Below are positions 1 to 6,235 of a DNA stretch of 8,188 bases, one piece after another. Numbering within the stretch: the stretch's first letter is position 1; each line of letters opens with the position of its first letter. The notes beneath the pieces were generated by a model that saw nothing but the letters and a program-made list of their open reading frames with translations, was not told the origin of the DNA and ran no database searches. The stretch is from CAYUQT01 sp964596165 (GTDB lineage Bacteria; Planctomycetota; Phycisphaerae; UBA1845; JAFGLZ01). The position numbers were made by a program, and so were the translations under genes. The stretch spans positions 1 to 8,188 of the forward strand of contig CAZQTW010000126.1 in NCBI GenBank assembly GCA_964596165.1. Reading direction: 5' to 3'.

Positions 1-273
1 AACCGCATCGCGCCCGCGCTGCCCGGAATTACGCACGCCTGCCGAAAGGACACCTCCTACTGCCCGCCACCGGTGGTCTACGCCCCGGCGCCCGTGTATT
101 ACGGGGGGTACTACGGATCGTGCTATGCCCCCTATTCTTACGGTTACGGCGCGAGATACTACGGAGGCTATTCGCGCCGTGTGTGTGTCAGTTCCGGCTG
201 GGGCGACTATCGATGGCACGGTAGTCACCATGGGTCAAGACATCATGGGGGCCATCACCACCATCACCGCTAA
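1..273 (+). CDS. C-terminal part of a Tyr/Gly/Pro/His-rich hypothetical protein, cut by the window start
   Basis: The reading frame is open from base 1 to a TAA at 271-273, giving 90 residues of a protein whose start lies off the left edge. An internal GTG at 73 exists, but nothing favours it over a longer gene. The visible part begins with a roughly 20-residue mixed stretch holding two cysteines. It continues with a Pro-Val-Tyr segment (PPPVVYAPAPVYYGGYYG), then Tyr/Gly-rich low complexity with two more cysteines, and ends in a histidine-rich tail (HHGSRHHGGHHHHHR). No enzyme domain is visible. Such tails are common in exported or cell-surface proteins and the His cluster could bind metal ions, but both points are inference. 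It converges on the aldehyde dehydrogenase. The biased, non-random composition argues that this is the true frame rather than chance. Function unknown. Confidence 0.6.
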   Translation, partial: NRIAPALPGITHACRKDTSYCPPPVVYAPAPVYYGGYYGSCYAPYSYGYGARYYGGYSRRVCVSSGWGDYRWHGSHHGSRHHGGHHHHHR

Positions 274-463
274 GGCCCTCGGCCGGAAACGGGGCGTCGA
301 GGGAATCGTCATCAACGGATCGTAGGCGGTGGAGTCTACGCGGCTGGGGACCCGGTGCGGTACCGGGTTCCCTTATTGCGCAAATACCTCAGACATGCCA
401 CGACCGGATTTGCTTTTACCGTGCGGTCCGCCGCGTCGTTGTTGCTTTGCCGCCACTCTTGCC
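274..463. other. Convergent intergenic region
   Basis: These 190 bases separate the stop of the plus-strand low-complexity gene from the stop of the minus-strand aldehyde dehydrogenase. The only clear structure is the hairpin at 347-372. I see no RNA gene and no convincing small ORF. Confidence 0.6.
347..372. terminator. Strong hairpin between convergent genes, possible bidirectional terminator
   Basis: On the plus strand GGGACCCGGT (347-356) pairs with ACCGGGTTCCC (362-372) around the 5-base loop GCGGT. That is ten base pairs with a single-base bulge, mostly G-C. It lies 73 bases after the plus-strand stop and 91 bases after the dehydrogenase stop. The plus-strand side is followed by TTATTG, a poor T-tract, and the minus-strand side has none. 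It is therefore either a weak intrinsic terminator or a 3'-end stabilising hairpin. Its position between two gene ends supports a role in ending or protecting transcripts. Confidence 0.5.
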
Positions 464-1948
464 TCAGAGGCTCTCCGGCCAGTAGCGCTCCGTAACGATC
501 TTCTTCTCCGTGAAGAAGTTGATGACCTCCTTGCTTTGACACTTGATGTCGGCGAAGCAAGACTGCTTCATCCCGCCGAACGGAAGGGGCGCCTCCGGCG
601 CGTGAATTCCGATGTTGATGCCTATCATGCCGGCTTTGACTTCCAGCTTGAACCGTCTAGCGTAGTACCCATTTTGCGTGTAGATCGACGCCCCATTACC
701 GTATCGATGGCTGTTGATGACCCCGATGGCGTCGTCGAGTGAATCGCACTGCATCATGACGACGACCGGCCCGAAGATTTCCGTCTGCTCGATCGTCATG
801 CCGGGTCGCACGTCCGTGAACACGGTCGGACCCAGGTAGTGCCCACCTTCTCTGCCGGCCACGCGGATGCCCCGGCCGTCCAGCGCAAGCGTCGCCCCCT
901 CCTTCACGCCCGTCTCGATCAAGCCAAGAATCCGCTGCTTGGCCGCACCGCTGATAACCGGCCCCATGACCAAGGCCTCCTCGGCAACCGACGGATCCAG
1001 CGGGTCGGCGACCACAACCCCCTTGCTGGCAGCGATGAACTGCCGGATCACTTCCTGATAGGTCGCCTTGCCCACACAAGCGATTGCCGAGGCGGCCATA
1101 CACCGTTGCCCGGCGCATCCGTAGCAAGACGTCAGCATGTTGCGCACGACCTCGTCGATTCTCGCATCCGGCATAACGACCAGGTAGTTCTTAGCACCGC
1201 CGAAGGCTTGGCATCGTTTTCCCTCTTTGGCGCACCGCTCGGCAATGATCCGCGCCGTGGCGGTCGATCCGACCGACGAGATCCCGGCCACCTTCGGATG
1301 CGAGATCAACGCCTCGCCTACGATCTTGTCGCCGTTCACGAGATTGACCACGCCCCGCGGAAAACCGGCCTGATGAATCAGATCGAATATCCGTTGAAGA
1401 CTGCACGGCACGAGTTCCGAGGCCTTCACCACATACGTGTTTCCCGCAGCCAAGGCGTACGGCATGAACCAGAATGGCACCATCGCCGGGAAATTGAACG
1501 GTGAGATCATGCCGAAGACGCCGACAGGAAGTCGCAGCACTTCGCCGTCGATGTCCGCCGCGGCCCCGATAAGCTTCTCTCCCTGCAGCAGTGTGGGCAT
1601 GCCGCAGGCCACCTCGACATTCTCGACAGCCCTCTTCATCTCGGCCCTGGCATCCGGCAATGACTTGCCCATCTCCTCGGTGATCCCGCGAGACAGCTCT
1701 TCAAAGTGCTCCTGCATCAGGTTCACCAGGCGGAAAAGGAATTCGCAACGTCGTGCGACCGGCGTCCGACTCCACTCATCGAACGCCGCCGCGGCCGCCG
1801 CGACCGCGTGATCCACCGCCTCGGCTGTAGACAACGGAACCCGCGCGATGATCTGCCCCGTGCTGGGATTCTCAACGTCGAGATGCCCGACGCTGCTCGG
1901 ATCGATCCAGACGCCGTTCACATAATTCTTGAGCACCCGCACCTGCAT
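464..1948 (-). CDS. CoA-acylating-type aldehyde dehydrogenase, methylmalonate-semialdehyde dehydrogenase (MmsA/IolA) family
   Basis: This 494-residue NAD-dependent aldehyde dehydrogenase is close to the usual length of the MMSDH family. MMSDH enzymes oxidise malonate or methylmalonate semialdehyde to acetyl-CoA or propionyl-CoA. Visible motifs are ISPFNFPAMVPFW (residues 148-160, oxyanion Asn152), VGST at the nucleotide-binding turn (226-229), GGAKNYLVVMPDA (250-262), the nucleophile Cys283 in GCAGQRCMA, and EIFGPV with Glu390. The usual general-base Glu of hydrolytic ALDHs is absent from the GGAKN segment, as expected for a CoA-acylating member. Arg106 and Arg282 match the two carboxylate-binding arginines known in Bacillus IolA. 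It is cysteine-rich (12 Cys), with Cys275 and Cys278 just before the nucleophile. The ATG is preceded by GAGGTG at good spacing. It lies 148 bases downstream of phnX on the same strand and is probably cotranscribed. Family is certain; the substrate is not. Candidates are acetaldehyde from PhnX, malonate semialdehyde or phosphonoacetaldehyde. Confidence 0.93.
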   Translation of the reverse strand: MQVRVLKNYVNGVWIDPSSVGHLDVENPSTGQIIARVPLSTAEAVDHAVAAAAAAFDEWSRTPVARRCEFLFRLVNLMQEHFEELSRGITEEMGKSLPDARAEMKRAVENVEVACGMPTLLQGEKLIGAAADIDGEVLRLPVGVFGMISPFNFPAMVPFWFMPYALAAGNTYVVKASELVPCSLQRIFDLIHQAGFPRGVVNLVNGDKIVGEALISHPKVAGISSVGSTATARIIAERCAKEGKRCQAFGGAKNYLVVMPDARIDEVVRNMLTSCYGCAGQRCMAASAIACVGKATYQEVIRQFIAASKGVVVADPLDPSVAEEALVMGPVISGAAKQRILGLIETGVKEGATLALDGRGIRVAGREGGHYLGPTVFTDVRPGMTIEQTEIFGPVVVMMQCDSLDDAIGVINSHRYGNGASIYTQNGYYARRFKLEVKAGMIGINIGIHAPEAPLPFGGMKQSCFADIKCQSKEVINFFTEKKIVTERYWPESL

Positions 1949-1953
1949 CGATA

Positions 1954-1959
1954 CACCTC
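1954..1959 (-). promoter_or_regulatory. Shine-Dalgarno site of the aldehyde dehydrogenase
   Basis: GAGGTG reads on the minus strand five bases before the ATG at 1948. It is the best ribosome-binding site among the start sites examined and fixes the start. Confidence 0.75.
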
Positions 1960-2046
1960 AAGAAGGAGTCCGGAATTCGCAGGGGCGGGGGGCAACCGAG
2001 GAATTCCCGGTTCGCCTTTCCGCCGTTGGTCTCGATACCCCCGTCC

Positions 2047-2065
2047 TGCCCGGACCCGTCCGGCA
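2047..2065 (-). other. Small G-C hairpin between phnX and the aldehyde dehydrogenase gene
   Basis: On the minus strand TGCCGGA pairs with TCCGGGCA around the loop CGGG, with one bulged base. It begins about 31 bases after the phnX stop. No run of T follows, so it is unlikely to be an efficient intrinsic terminator. It may stabilise or process a dicistronic phnX-dehydrogenase mRNA. The remainder of the 148-base gap (1949-2096) holds two copies of GGAATTC (about 1972-1978 and 2000-2006, plus strand) and no ORF that I can support. Confidence 0.35.
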
Positions 2066-2096
2066 ATCCGCGATTCATTTCCTTGCAACCGGATCC

Positions 2097-2930
2097 TCAG
2101 GGCCGGTCACCCATTCGAAGTCGCTCGTTGATCCGGTCAATGATCGGAGGAACCTCGGAAATCGTCTCAACCACGTAATGAGCGCCGCATCGGAGCAGGT
2201 TATCCTCCGCCTTGGCGATTTTTCGCCGAAGCACGTCCGGCGCCAAGCGCGCGCAGTCTTCCTCGCTCAGCCCGACCTCATTGCCGGTCTTGCTCAGGCC
2301 GACTGTCCACACGCCCGCATTGAGACCCTCGCCAATATCCGGCTGCGTGTCTCCGATCTTGACGACGGCCTCCGGCGGGAATGTCCGAGTCGCCTGCATG
2401 TTCGCCAGCACCATCCACGGTTCCGGCCGGCCGGCCGGGACGTCGCTGGCGCAGAAGTTCGCGTCCGGACAGTAGCCCTGCTTCTTCGCTTCGCGGTAGT
2501 TGATCTCCATGGCCTCCGTGAAGTAGCCGGTTGTCGAACCGGTCTTGATTCCCCTCTTCTTCATGTCGGCCATGACCTCCAGAGTACCGGGGATCAGTCT
2601 CGAATAGTCCGCAATGCACTGAACTTGGAGCCGCTTGAAGTCCTTCTCGAACATGTCGGTCACATCCTCTTCCGTGCACTCCCGACCATGAACCTGGGTC
2701 CACTGGGCGGCAACCTCATCGATCTTCGATATCGCGCGGATGTGGTCCTTCTTCATCAAGCCCATCGGCGCCCGGGCCTGTTCCATGGAGATCTCGACCC
2801 CGCGAAGCTTGAACACCTCGATGAAGACCACCGCCGGCGCAAGGCAGCCGTAGTCCATGGTGGTGCCCGCCCAGTCGAAGATTGCCAGCTTGATCGGACC
2901 GCGATAGCTCCGTCTGTAGACGAAATCCAT
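2097..2930 (-). CDS. phnX: Phosphonoacetaldehyde hydrolase (phosphonatase)
   Basis: PhnX is a haloacid-dehalogenase-superfamily enzyme that cleaves the C-P bond of phosphonoacetaldehyde to acetaldehyde and phosphate, the second step of 2-aminoethylphosphonate breakdown. The 277-residue product fits the family length. Motif I is DWAGTTMDYG with nucleophile Asp19. The cap domain has PMGLMKKDHIRA, in which Lys60 is the Schiff-base lysine, 41 residues after the nucleophile as in the Bacillus cereus enzyme. Cys29, Met56, His63 and Tyr136 match residues around that lysine. SDVPAGRPEPWM (162-173) and GDTQPDIGEGLNAG (193-206, Asp194 and Asp198) are typical PhnX segments, and a GAHY motif lies near the C-terminus. 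I chose the ATG at 2930, with GGAG nine bases upstream. An ATG at 2945 is possible, and one at 3035 would lie inside the putative promoter. Nothing resembling PhnW or a phosphonate transporter is visible in the window. Product is cytoplasmic. Confidence 0.95.
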   Translation of the reverse strand: MDFVYRRSYRGPIKLAIFDWAGTTMDYGCLAPAVVFIEVFKLRGVEISMEQARAPMGLMKKDHIRAISKIDEVAAQWTQVHGRECTEEDVTDMFEKDFKRLQVQCIADYSRLIPGTLEVMADMKKRGIKTGSTTGYFTEAMEINYREAKKQGYCPDANFCASDVPAGRPEPWMVLANMQATRTFPPEAVVKIGDTQPDIGEGLNAGVWTVGLSKTGNEVGLSEEDCARLAPDVLRRKIAKAEDNLLRCGAHYVVETISEVPPIIDRINERLRMGDRP

Positions 2931-2956
2931 GTGAGGGGACTCCATGTGTGTACTGA

Positions 2957-3002
2957 CCCCACCCCGGCGGTCCGCACCCCATCGGCGACGGAAGCCCGCC
3001 CC
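2957..3002 (-). other. G-tract-rich leader of phnX
   Basis: Read on the minus strand, this stretch contains G-runs of 4, 3, 4, 4 and 4 bases within 46 bases, separated by gaps of 1, 14, 11 and 1. It lies in the predicted 5' untranslated leader of phnX. It could fold as a long-loop G-quadruplex or other structure affecting translation, but a chance G-rich stretch in GC-rich DNA is equally possible. Confidence 0.25.
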
Positions 3003-3021
3003 TCTTGACGGGTGACCGGAG

Positions 3022-3051
3022 AGATTACCCCTCATTCGCGAATCAAGTCAA
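3022..3051 (-). promoter_or_regulatory. Putative sigma70-type promoter of the phnX-dehydrogenase unit, with a palindrome in the spacer
   Basis: On the minus strand TTGACT (3051-3046) is followed after 18 bases by TAATCT (3027-3022). The -35 matches consensus at five of six positions; the -10 keeps the important first, second and last bases. A transcript would start near 3015 and give a leader of about 85 bases to the phnX ATG at 2930. The spacer contains the perfect 10-bp palindrome ATTCGCGAAT (3034-3043), well placed for a repressor. It sits in the 295-base atpC-phnX gap, which supports independent transcription from the atp operon. The rest of that gap shows no clear terminator for atpC. 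Confidence 0.45.
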
Positions 3052-3225
3052 GGCGGGCCGTCACATCGGAAAGCGTGGTTCGACTCCCCGAGACTCATTT
3101 GTCAGAAGGAGCCCACACGGCGTCAATCGAGCGTGCGACCTTCCCTCGTGCGTTCGCCTTCTCAGAGGCATTTCCGCGTTTATCGGGCGCCGGGAAGGGT
3201 TCTGATGGATTGGGTCAAATCGTGC

Positions 3226-3639
3226 TTACTGCCCCGGCGTCAGCATCAACTGCGTCTTCGCCCTGGCGATGGCACTGTTGCGAGCAACGTAGGCAGCCTC
3301 ATCGGGAATCTTCATTTCAATCGCGGATCTCAGAGCGGCCTCCGCTGCCGCACGGTCCACCTGCCCCGGCTCCATTGCCGCCTGCGTGAGGACGGTAACG
3401 TTGTCGTCGCGCACTTGGGCGAAGCCCCCGTCGATATAGTAACGGCGCTCCGCTTCACCCGGAGCCGATTGCAGTTTCAAAACCCCGATACCCAGCTTGC
3501 ACACGAGGGGTGCACGCCCTCGGAGAATGCCGATCTGGCCGTCATGAGCGGGGATAACCACCGAACTGACTTGGGTGTCCAGAACCCGACGGTCCGGCGT
3601 GATGATCGTACAGCGTATGCCACCCTTCTGATGTGCCAT
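3226..3639 (-). CDS. atpC: F1F0 ATP synthase epsilon subunit
   Basis: This 137-residue protein is the epsilon subunit of the central stalk, which couples gamma rotation to catalysis and can inhibit ATP hydrolysis. The N-terminal beta-sandwich is recognisable from TIITPDRRVLDTQVSSVVIP, then HDGQIGILRGRAPLV and YYIDGGFAQV, in the usual order. The C-terminal part, about residues 95-130, is Ala/Arg/Glu-rich and fits the two-helix hairpin. I prefer the ATG at 3639, because epsilon subunits start just before the IVTP-like strand. A GTG at 3654 would add five residues, and neither start has a strong ribosome-binding site. It is the last atp gene, 117 bases after atpD; that gap (3640-3756) contains a 6-bp GGCCGG/CCGGCC inverted repeat. 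The stop is TAA. No clear intrinsic terminator follows. Confidence 0.95.
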   Translation of the reverse strand: MAHQKGGIRCTIITPDRRVLDTQVSSVVIPAHDGQIGILRGRAPLVCKLGIGVLKLQSAPGEAERRYYIDGGFAQVRDDNVTVLTQAAMEPGQVDRAAAEAALRSAIEMKIPDEAAYVARNSAIARAKTQLMLTPGQ

Positions 3640-3756
3640 GAGCGCGAATCCCACAGGGGTACTAACCCTCTGCCGTTAGTCCTCACCGGCTTCCTTGTCG
3701 GGCCGGAACCTCCGCCGGCCGAAGGGAGCAGGCCGAACGCCCGCAGACGCCAGAAA

Positions 3757-5226
3757 TCAACCACCCTTCTTGAGACGCTCGGCCTTGGCCGCCGCATCCT
3801 CGATTGCACCGACGTACATGAACGCCGCCTCCGGCAGGTGGTCCCACTTGCCGTCACATATCTCCTCGAAGCTGCGGACCGTATCCTCCAGTTGGGTGTA
3901 ATTGCCCGGAAAGCCGGTGAATGCCTCGGCAAGATAGAACGGCTGCGACATGAAACGTTCGATCTTCCGGGCACGCGACACGACCAGCTTGTCCTCCTCG
4001 CTCAATTCCTCAACTCCCAGAATCGCGATGATGTCTTGGAGGTCCTTGTATCGCTGCAGAATCGCCTGCACGCGCCGAGCGACGTTGTAGTGTCGGGCGC
4101 CGATGTAGTTCGGGTCCAACAAGCGGCTGCTACTGGCCAGCGGATCGATCGCCGGGTAGATGCCCTTTTCGCTGATGCGGCGGTCCAACACGATAAACGC
4201 ATCCAGGTGCGTGAACGTCGTCGCCGGTGCCGGGTCCGTCAGATCGTCCGCCGGTACGTAGATTGCCTGCACACTCGTGACGGCGCCGCCTCGGGTGGAG
4301 GTAATCCGCTCCTGAAGCTCACCCATTTCGGTGCCCAACGTCGGCTGGTAGCCGCCGGCCGACGGCATCCGGCCCAACAAGGCCGATACTTCCGAACCCG
4401 CCTGGCTGAAACGGAAAATGTTGTCGATGAAAAGCATCGTGTCGGCGCCCGTTTGATCGCGGAACCATTCCGCCATCGTCAGGGCACTCAGCGCCGCCCG
4501 CAAACGGGCGCCCGGCGGTTCGTTCATCTGCCCGAAGACCATCGCCGTATGCTCGATAACCTTCTTGGTCTGGCCTTTCTCATCCTTGAATTCGGCCTCC
4601 TGCATCTCCAGCCAGAGGTCGTTCCCCTCGCGCGTGCGCTCTCCGACCCCGGCAAACACCGAATACCCACTGTGCTCCCGGGCCGTTCGAGCGATCATCT
4701 CCTGAATAAGCACCGTCTTGCCCAGACCCGCACCGCCGAACAGACCGATCTTCCCGCCCCGAACAAACGGCGCAAGCAGGTCGATGACCTTGATGCCCGT
4801 CACCAACTGCTCCGTCTTCGGCGTCAGATCGGCAAACTCCGGAGGTTCGTGGTGAATCGAACGGCGCTCCTTGACCACCACCGGACCGCGCTGGTCGACC
4901 GGGTCGCCGACCAGGTTGAACACCCGTCCCAACGTCTCGTACCCGACCGGAACCGCCACCGGTCCGCCGGTGTCTTCGATCGGCGTGTCGCGAATGACTC
5001 CGTCCGTACTGTCCAGCGCAACCGCGCGAACCACACCGTCGCCCAGGTGCTGCGCCACCTCACACCACAACGTCTCCTCGTGGCGCCGCTCGCCGACCAC
5101 GCGGGTCACCTGCACCTTCAACGCGTTGTAAATGGCCGGCATGCGATCCGGATCAAACTCGGCGTCCAGCGTTGAACCGATCACCTGCGTGACCCTGCCG
5201 ATGTTGGGTTTCTTCGTCTCGGCCAT
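3757..5226 (-). CDS. atpD: F1F0 ATP synthase beta subunit (catalytic)
   Basis: The 489-residue beta subunit carries the catalytic nucleotide sites of F1. The N-terminal barrel starts with GRVTQVIGSTLDAEF. The Walker A loop is GGAGLGKT (164-171, Lys170), where most family members have GGAGVGKT. The catalytic Glu196 is in GVGERTREGNDLW. GQMNEPPGARLR (232-243) and the Walker B segment MLFIDNIFRFSQAGSEVSAL (264-283) are intact. The DELSEED lever reads EELSEED (406-412). A short charged insertion (about residues 211-222) precedes the GQMNEPPG segment. The start is the ATG at 5226, not the TTG one codon upstream, because AGGAG lies seven bases before it. The stop TAG of atpG is part of that site, and only ten bases separate the genes, indicating translational coupling. 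All essential catalytic residues are present, so it should be functional. Confidence 0.98.
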   Translation of the reverse strand: MAETKKPNIGRVTQVIGSTLDAEFDPDRMPAIYNALKVQVTRVVGERRHEETLWCEVAQHLGDGVVRAVALDSTDGVIRDTPIEDTGGPVAVPVGYETLGRVFNLVGDPVDQRGPVVVKERRSIHHEPPEFADLTPKTEQLVTGIKVIDLLAPFVRGGKIGLFGGAGLGKTVLIQEMIARTAREHSGYSVFAGVGERTREGNDLWLEMQEAEFKDEKGQTKKVIEHTAMVFGQMNEPPGARLRAALSALTMAEWFRDQTGADTMLFIDNIFRFSQAGSEVSALLGRMPSAGGYQPTLGTEMGELQERITSTRGGAVTSVQAIYVPADDLTDPAPATTFTHLDAFIVLDRRISEKGIYPAIDPLASSSRLLDPNYIGARHYNVARRVQAILQRYKDLQDIIAILGVEELSEEDKLVVSRARKIERFMSQPFYLAEAFTGFPGNYTQLEDTVRSFEEICDGKWDHLPEAAFMYVGAIEDAAAKAERLKKGG

Positions 5227-5233
5227 CAATCAT

Positions 5234-5239
5234 CTCCTA
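5234..5239 (-). promoter_or_regulatory. Shine-Dalgarno site of atpD overlapping the atpG stop codon
   Basis: TAGGAG on the minus strand holds both the atpG stop (TAG, 5239-5237) and the AGGAG site seven bases before the atpD ATG at 5226. This arrangement favours coupled translation of gamma and beta and decides the atpD start. Confidence 0.8.
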
Positions 5240-6142
5240 CGCCAGTGCCTCGGCGCCCCCCATAATGTCCAACAACTCCATCGTAATCTGTGTCTGACGG
5301 GCACGGTTGTAGCGCTGAGTCAATTCCTTGATCATGTCGCCCGCGGCCTCTGTCGCCGCCTTCATGGCCACCATCCTCGCCACCTGTTCGCTGACGGCCG
5401 CGTCCATGAAGCACTGGTACAGGCGGGCCTTGACGGTCATGGGAAGCAGCTCGGCCAAAATCCGCTCGGGGGCAGGAGTAAAGTCGTATTCCACCGCGGC
5501 TGTGCCCTGCCCTGCCGACGGCATCGACTCCCGACCCCCCGGGGTAAGTCCGCCCACCTGCTGAATCGGCAACAGTTGTAGGATCTCGGGTTTCTGCGTC
5601 CCGGTTGAGATGAACCTCGTATAGGCCACGTACACCGAGTCAACCTGGCCCAGGGCGTACTGCCGGATGAGGTCCTCGGCAAGGGGATCGATGTCGGCGA
5701 ACCTGGGCTTGTCCTCGATCTTCGTACTCGTTGAGGCCGGCTTGCGACCCAGAAAGGTGAAATAATTGATACCCTTCTTCCCGAACAGGTGGAGATCTAC
5801 GGAAAGGCCGGCCTGTTCGGACACGCCGACGTGCGCAATCGCCGTGCGTAGCACGTTGCTGTTGTAGCCGCCGCACAATCCGCGATTGGACGCCAGCACC
5901 AGCAAGCAGGTCCGCCCCGACCCCTTGTTCACCTTGAGCAACGGATGCTTGATCTTCCCCTGCACGCTGCCGCTCAACTGCTCCACCAACTCCGTGATCT
6001 TCGCCGTGAACGGCTTGCTCGCCATCGCACGGTTGTAAGTCAACTGGTAACGGGCCGTTGCAATCAACTGCATCGTCCGCGTGATCTTGCGGATGTTCTG
6101 CGTCGCCTTGCGACGTTTGACTATCGCCCGTGCCTTCGCCAT
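5237..6142 (-). CDS. atpG: F1F0 ATP synthase gamma subunit
   Basis: The 301-residue gamma subunit is the rotating central shaft inside the alpha3beta3 head. The N-terminal coiled-coil helix begins KRRKATQNIRKITRTMQLIA (residues 9-28), the family hallmark. The middle domain has SNRGLCGGYNSN, and the C-terminal helix ends with RYNRARQTQITMELLDIMGG. The length is slightly above the common 285-295 residues. The extra length probably lies in the middle domain around residues 200-215 (a Gly/Pro/Ser-rich LTPGGRESMPSAGQG stretch). The ATG at 6142 is preceded by AGGGA at seven bases. It lies 93 bases after atpA; that gap (6143-6235) holds nothing I can name. It abuts atpD. Confidence 0.97.
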   Translation of the reverse strand: MAKARAIVKRRKATQNIRKITRTMQLIATARYQLTYNRAMASKPFTAKITELVEQLSGSVQGKIKHPLLKVNKGSGRTCLLVLASNRGLCGGYNSNVLRTAIAHVGVSEQAGLSVDLHLFGKKGINYFTFLGRKPASTSTKIEDKPRFADIDPLAEDLIRQYALGQVDSVYVAYTRFISTGTQKPEILQLLPIQQVGGLTPGGRESMPSAGQGTAAVEYDFTPAPERILAELLPMTVKARLYQCFMDAAVSEQVARMVAMKAATEAAGDMIKELTQRYNRARQTQITMELLDIMGGAEALA

Positions 6143-6235
6143 CGATCAGTCCCTGTGGGGCATCCGGCTCGTCGCTATCCGTCTTCCGTCTTCCCGCCCA
6201 TACCCCAAGCCCGTCTCGCCCTGTTCTTTCCCGAC

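Noticed and set aside
125..325. 66-codon plus-strand frame overlapping the left-edge gene
   Set aside because: It overlaps the strongly biased Tyr/Gly/His frame, has no ribosome-binding site I can see, and encodes nothing recognisable.
1929..3008. A 359-codon plus-strand open frame opposite phnX
   Set aside because: The minus strand encodes a full PhnX with all catalytic residues. The plus-strand product shows no motif and ends within the phnX leader.
2931..3035. Longer phnX starting at the ATG at 3035
   Set aside because: The added 35 residues are Arg/Gly-rich and unlike PhnX N-termini, and this start falls inside the putative promoter. The ATG at 2930 has GGAG upstream and a normal protein length.
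3074..3097. tRNA-like T-arm (GGTTCGACTCC) in the atpC-phnX gap
   Set aside because: The T-stem has a mismatch. No pairing acceptor strand, anticodon arm or D-arm can be found at the right distance upstream, so this looks like chance.
3098..3126. Second promoter candidate, TTGACG-17-GACAAA, on the minus strand
   Set aside because: The -10 lacks both conserved T positions, and the downstream TTGACT/TAATCT pair is clearly better.
3133..5175. A 680-codon open frame on the plus strand, opposite atpC and atpD
   Set aside because: It is antisense to two unmistakable, conserved ATP synthase genes. Its product is Arg/His/Leu-rich with no recognisable domain, as expected for the mirror frame of GC-rich coding DNA.
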